From Agarophyton chilense (taxonomy: Eukaryota > Rhodophyta > Florideophyceae > Gracilariales > Gracilariaceae): a stretch of 64,000 bases of DNA. Positions within the stretch are counted from its first letter, which is position 1. Every line of letters starts with the position of its first letter. A program made the position numbers and the translations under genes. Below the pieces are notes generated by a model, which was given only the letters and a program-made list of their open reading frames with translations, had not been told where the DNA came from and did not search any database. The stretch is from contig JARGXX010000077.1 of the NCBI GenBank assembly GCA_030374765.1, positions 682,001-746,000 on the forward strand. The letters are read 5' to 3'. Positions 60,158 through 64,000 of the stretch are shown in pieces.

Positions 60158-60160
60158 GCT
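60071..60160. repeat. compound (GGC)n-(AGC)n trinucleotide array
   Basis: About 38 bases of GGC repeats followed by interrupted AGC repeats; no coding role is supported. Confidence 0.95.
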
Positions 60161-60244
60161 GCGCTGTGCTGGCAAGAAAAGAGTGGCACCCAAATATCTG
60201 TGCCATCGACATCCCGTTCCACTCAGCACGGCGATTAACGGTCG

Positions 60245-60262
60245 CACACACACACACACACA
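60245..60262. repeat. (CA)n microsatellite
   Basis: An uninterrupted run of nine CA units. Confidence 0.9.
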
Positions 60263-60854
60263 ACTCAAAACTCCACGTGTCCACCATCTCTTGGCAACAT
60301 TGCGTGCGTGCGTGCGTGCATACAAAAGCATCACCAACGCGACCATTTTGCGCGTATAGCGCGCATTCGCGTGTGTGTGAGAGTTGGTGCTTGTAACTTT
60401 TTCAAAATAACGCTGCTGCCGTGCGACTGCTTTGGTTTTCATTCGACCCCCCTTTCCCCTTCCCCACCCCCTCCCCCCCTCGACTGTGTTCACTTGTTGT
60501 GCGCTTGAGAAAAGTTGCGCTGCCTTTTGCGCTTGACTTGGTGTGTGTTTCTTATTCACGTCCGCTACGTTTCGTCAACGCTCCCGTTCGAGCTTGCTTC
60601 GCTCGTGCATAACTTCCGTTCCTTCCGTCGTGTCGCTTCTCACGTCCGTCGCCTTCGACCGCATATTTGTCCTCATAACCTTCACGCCACAACCCTCCTC
60701 CCCCTCTATCCTCCCCCTCTATCCTCCTCCTCTCCCCCCCACCCTCGCCTCGTCCCGTCTCTCGTGCCCCTCCCCTCTTGTCTCCGTCTCACTTCTCTTT
60801 TTTTTTTTTGGCTCCCCGCAACGCCCAGTTTCCCTTCGCTCCGGCGATGTTCTC

Positions 60855-61943
60855 ATGACGCTTCGTCGCAAACTACCGACAGAGCACAAACAAAAAACTT
60901 CCAACCCAAGAAAGAGACCAGCCTCCATGTTGTCCCCCAAACCCCAACCGGAAGAGCTTGAAATGCTTATTCTTCCCGAACCGGCCGTGTACGGCGTGCA
61001 ACTGTCCGCGCCGCCCTCGCCGAACTGCAAGCGGCTGCGCGCCGCTGAAAGTGATGCTAGCTCGTCGGTCAAGGATATAGACGAGCCGGACGATTTTCCG
61101 CCCGACTCGGTGCCTGCGCTCGTGCAGCAGTTACACAATCTAATCAATTACATTGCGCTTAGACCCGCGCTTCATCACGCCTCTGCCAGTTTCTTGCGCG
61201 ACTCGCTTCGCACGCTGTTGCTACAGAATGAGAAGGCCGCGGTGGACTCTCTCAACGCTGCGGCAAAGTTGCATCGCAACGCAGTAGCGGCCGGCAGCGC
61301 ATCGCCTCAACACTTTTTTACAACGTTGCCAGATGAAATCACCAAGCACATATTCACATTTCTTGACGGCAAGAATCTTGCGAGATGTCGAGAGGTTTGT
61401 TCCAAGTGGAATTCGTTTGCGAGCTGTGAGAAACAGTGGAAGAATCTGGTCACCCGACAATGGCGCTCATTACAATCGGACGTTCACGCGTGGAAGCTGA
61501 TAGACAGCAGCGTGGACCCGAACGGCGCCAACCGATGGAGAATGATTTATCCGAAAGCGTCGCGCATTCCCAAGTGGCGGTGCCGACTGCAGAAGACAGG
61601 GCGCTTTATGTGCAATCTAGTAGCGCACCAAATCGGGGGCGCAACGATTGCAGATTGTGGACTGCCTGAAGTGCTCGTTGTGGAGCGACGGTTCAACCTA
61701 CAGCACCTGCAGGCGTTTGTGATGGCGGATGCCACGGTGCTTTACTTTGAGCCGGAATCCGAGGAGGATCGGTGCGGGTACGAAGACTTTATCGAATATT
61801 TGATCAAACGTACGCGAGCTGGACTGGCTCTTGATGAACAACAGCGCTTTATTTTCATCCCGCCGTGTGAATACACTCGTAACCAGGTCAAGTACGAGGG
61901 TCGGAGTCTGTTGGGCGTAGTGCAGAACGCTTATCCGCCATAA
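60855..61943 (+). CDS. F-box protein with C-terminal SPOC-like domain, copy C
   Basis: It encodes 362 residues from the ATG at 60855 (MTLRRKLPTEHKQ); the frame opens at 60543 but that part is a pyrimidine-rich leader. A RKRPASM motif (19-25) mirrors copy A. Residues 81-150 form the helical segment shared with copy A (PDSVPALVQQ, ASFLRDSLRT). The F-box is 156-200 (TTLPDEITKHIFTFLDGKNL, then REVCSKWNSFASCEKQW). The SPOC-like domain is 241-359: KWRCRLQKTGRFMCNLVAHQ, LPEVLVVERRF, EYLIKRTRAGLALD and FIFIPPCEY. Copies A and C share long identical runs in this domain, so they are recent or strongly constrained. Copy C lies about 13 kb away on the opposite strand, with RFC5, SLX1, RPB3 and GNL1 between, so duplication was followed by transposition or inversion. 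Confidence 0.83.
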   Translation: MTLRRKLPTEHKQKTSNPRKRPASMLSPKPQPEELEMLILPEPAVYGVQLSAPPSPNCKRLRAAESDASSSVKDIDEPDDFPPDSVPALVQQLHNLINYIALRPALHHASASFLRDSLRTLLLQNEKAAVDSLNAAAKLHRNAVAAGSASPQHFFTTLPDEITKHIFTFLDGKNLARCREVCSKWNSFASCEKQWKNLVTRQWRSLQSDVHAWKLIDSSVDPNGANRWRMIYPKASRIPKWRCRLQKTGRFMCNLVAHQIGGATIADCGLPEVLVVERRFNLQHLQAFVMADATVLYFEPESEEDRCGYEDFIEYLIKRTRAGLALDEQQRFIFIPPCEYTRNQVKYEGRSLLGVVQNAYPP

Positions 61944-62043
61944 GACGATGGCATGCAGCGTGCTGGTGTTGGTTGTGTGCGTTTGTGTGTGGCCTGACGG
62001 TGGTATACTAAGGTTTTATGGTGCGCCTGATTGCAAACGACAT

Positions 62044-62062
62044 GTGTGTGTGTGTGTGTGTG
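62044..62062. repeat. (GT)n microsatellite
   Basis: A run of TG units just downstream of F-box copy C. Confidence 0.9.
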
Positions 62063-62123
62063 ATTGTGAGTGAGTGTGAGTAAGAGAGACAGCACTTTTT
62101 GACTTTTAGCGAGCTGATGGGAG

Positions 62124-62142
62124 TTGTGTGTGTGTGTGTGTG
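62124..62142. repeat. (GT)n microsatellite
   Basis: A second TG run about 60 bases after the first. Confidence 0.9.
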
Positions 62143-62269
62143 CTGAGGCGTGGATTTTGAGCCTCATGTTAGGATTTTTACAGTAGCACGCACTTTTTTC
62201 TTCAATTTTTATTTTTGACGCAAGTACTGTAGGTGTTTCGCGGTGTGATAGCAAGCGACGGAATGTATG

Positions 62270-62291
62270 TTGTTGTTGTTGTTGTTGTTGT
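62270..62291. repeat. (TTG)n microsatellite
   Basis: Seven uninterrupted TTG-type units. Confidence 0.9.
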
Positions 62292-62681
62292 CGATGATAA
62301 AGGAGGAGTGCGGATGTACGTTAGACGTTAGCATTTGGATGCGCGATGAACAAACCGACCACAAGCAAGACGGGCTGCGATCGGGTGCGACACGGCGACA
62401 AGCGTCTGACGAGAAAGCGGGCGCGAAGAAACGCGTGTGACGCCTCTCGAGAGCGCGGAAGCGCGCGGGAAGCGCAACCTACTCTACTAGCTAGCTACCT
62501 AGAGAGCTACCTAGCAGAACCAAATGCATCACACTGCACCAAAACGAAAGAGCAGATGTGCTGAACACACGTGTGCGCGTATGAAACGTGTCATAGCTTG
62601 CCACGTGGCGACCACACCACGGTATCGTCGCCTGAAAGGGGGGGGTTGACGCATGCAGTGCATGCGATGTACGGCGTGCTT

Positions 62682-62697
62682 GGGGGGGGGGGGGGGG
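62682..62697 (+). repeat. run of 16 G
   Basis: A homopolymer in a GC-rich context; could also reflect a sequencing or assembly weak point. Confidence 0.9.
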
Positions 62698-63080
62698 CAA
62701 CGCGCCATGATGGCGCGGTATGGCAGTGCGCCACCGCGCGCCACACTGGGCGTACGTGCTGCAGCTCGGCCCCGCGGTCCGTCGCGCGTCTGCACTGCGG
62801 TCCGTCGGGCGCTCGCACCGCGCGTTTGGTCTACTGCACACCGCATAAAACCATAAAATCGGCGTTGTGGCTGCATTTGCGCGCGACAGCGCGCGTCGCC
62901 CTATTGGCCGTATCTCTTAAGCGCCATTGCGTCGCGCCATGATGCAAGGTGTGTGCGCCATTGCTGGCTCACATGTGTGCCCACCGCACTTTTAAGAGCA
63001 GTCGTGGGCGACGGTTGCGTGCGAGTGTGCGTCGCTCGCTCGTTAACCGCGTGCGCTGCGTGTGTTGTGTGCTTTTCGTC

Positions 63081-63899
63081 ATGACGCACGACGCGCGCGA
63101 TCGATCGTTGCGAACAGTGCTGTCTTGTTTGCGACACGACGCCGTGCGTCATTTCGTGTTAAACGATCATCCGTTTTTGCTGCGTCGTGCGTTGCAGCAC
63201 GGCCCGCGTGTCGCAGGTACATATCTCATGCAGACCGCTGCCACAGCCGCCACCGCTGCCACAGCCGCCACCGCTGCCCCGCTGCCGGCCCCGCTTCGGC
63301 TGTATGAGGCTGGTTCTGTGTTGCATGTCACCGCCGCTTCGTCCGCCGTGCGTCAGCTCGCCTTCGAGGTTGTACATCGTAAACACTCGGTGTCGTGTAC
63401 CCGCGCCCCAGCGCTTTATGTGTCGCGCGTAGTGCACGACAGACGCACCGGTCTTTTATTGTCGCTTGCTGACCGTCGTGTCGACGATCTTGTTGAGGTG
63501 TCGTACTGCGCCATGCATGCGCCGCGCTTTCGTAATCATGGTTTCTTACTCTTCCGTCGCGACGCTCTTTTACAACTCTTACATGCCTCGCCGTGCGATC
63601 CATTTGACGCGCGCGCCGCGCGGAGCGCGCTGGTTTACCGTCTCTTCAGCACTGAATTGCGTCACGACGACGCGCACGTTGTGCGCCATGGTAGTGCTCC
63701 ATACGCTGAGATCGACGGACTGCTTGCGTACTGCGGGTCACACGCGGGTGTGGCGCACGTCGACATGTATGCCCGTCACAGCGGCGAGCGTATTTTCGAA
63801 CGTACCGTACAAGCACGATCGCGCATCGATCAACTCACCGACGCGCACGAGACGCGTTGGCTAGCCGCATGGGCGCTATGGCACTCGGGGTTTGCCGCT

Positions 63900-63931
<32 letters not shown>

Positions 63932-63943
63932 TCCACCGCCGTT

Positions 63944-63984
<41 letters not shown>

Positions 63985-64000
63985 TGCTGCTGCTTCCGCC
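63081..64000 (+). CDS. hypothetical protein, 3'-partial, runs off the window
   Basis: An ATG at 63081 opens a frame with no stop for the remaining 920 bases (306 complete codons). The first ~270 residues are of mixed composition with a short (ATA)-type Ala/Thr repeat (residues about 54-66), and phrases such as FLLFRRDALLQLLHASP and RWLAAWALWHSGF that look like real helices. Then come 13 Pro codons (63903-63941) and 13 identical TCG Ser codons (63945-63983). I do not recognise a family. GC and CpG content are clearly higher than in the housekeeping genes to the left. A long open frame is easier to get by chance in GC-rich DNA, so coding is probable but not proven. It could be a low-complexity hinge before a domain that lies outside the window. 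Confidence 0.5.
63903..63983. repeat. coding CCG and TCG trinucleotide runs
   Basis: Thirteen consecutive Pro codons, one TTG, then thirteen TCG codons inside the partial frame at the right edge. Such runs are unstable and often vary in length. Confidence 0.9.

Larger units (their letters stand above)
59444..60854. other. repeat-rich upstream region of F-box copy C
   Basis: It contains a compound GGC/AGC trinucleotide array, a CA run and long C/T tracts (about 60440-60490 and 60685-60790) on the sense strand of the F-box gene. The long frames crossing the array are low-complexity and rejected. Confidence 0.5.
61944..63080. other. GC-rich, microsatellite-bearing intergenic region
   Basis: It contains two GT runs, a TTG run, a run of 16 G, and the repeated tetramer-like CTAGCTACCTAG/AGAGCTACCTAG near 62488-62514. 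Many short frames exist on both strands in the CpG-rich part, none supportable. Confidence 0.5.

Noticed and set aside
59861-60559. 232-codon minus-strand frame and overlapping plus-strand frames
   Set aside because: They are translations of the GGC/AGC array (Ala, Cys, Arg, Gly or Gln runs) and have no other content.

Overview
The window is nuclear DNA of a eukaryote with few introns. Almost every recognisable gene is one uninterrupted reading frame, and I could infer only three short introns. A homologue of the plastid FMN hydrolase of plants, together with the scarcity of introns, points to a photosynthetic lineage, most likely a red alga. I cannot name the species, and no organelle or bacterial block is visible.

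Layout. 1-5.7 kb: the 3' part of a Nup160-like nucleoporin, a small spliced membrane protein, and a BAR-domain protein. 5.7-9.8 kb: no convincing gene. 9.8-16.4 kb: a PH-domain protein kinase, the rRNA-processing factors NOP9 and EFG1 flanking a tRNA-Trp(CCA) gene, and a polytopic membrane protein built from an internal duplication. 17.9-30.2 kb: four related transcription-factor-like genes (three in tandem, one inverted), interrupted by one unrelated membrane protein gene. 31.7-44.3 kb: a PP2A B'' regulatory subunit, FMN hydrolase, a Pro/Ser-rich repeat protein, a 1450-residue Sel1-repeat protein and a spliced glutaredoxin. 45.4-64 kb: three F-box genes of one family, interleaved with RFC5, SLX1, RPB3, GNL1 and two small hypotheticals. 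An open frame of unknown function runs off the right edge.

Two local gene families are the most interesting content. The first has a shared N-terminal region with a CxxC...CxC motif and a C-terminal bZIP. In all four members the normally near-invariant Arg of the bZIP basic region (position -10) is Asn. The second joins an F-box to a C-terminal domain that reads as a SPOC domain, which suggests SCF ubiquitin-ligase adaptors that might recognise phosphorylated substrates. The rest is mostly housekeeping: nuclear pore, ribosome biogenesis (NOP9, EFG1, GNL1), DNA replication and repair (RFC5, SLX1) and transcription (RPB3). Several 3'-to-3' neighbours are closely packed, while upstream regions of the two families are long and rich in pyrimidine tracts and microsatellites. 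All homology calls come from reading the translations against remembered family sequences; no search was run.
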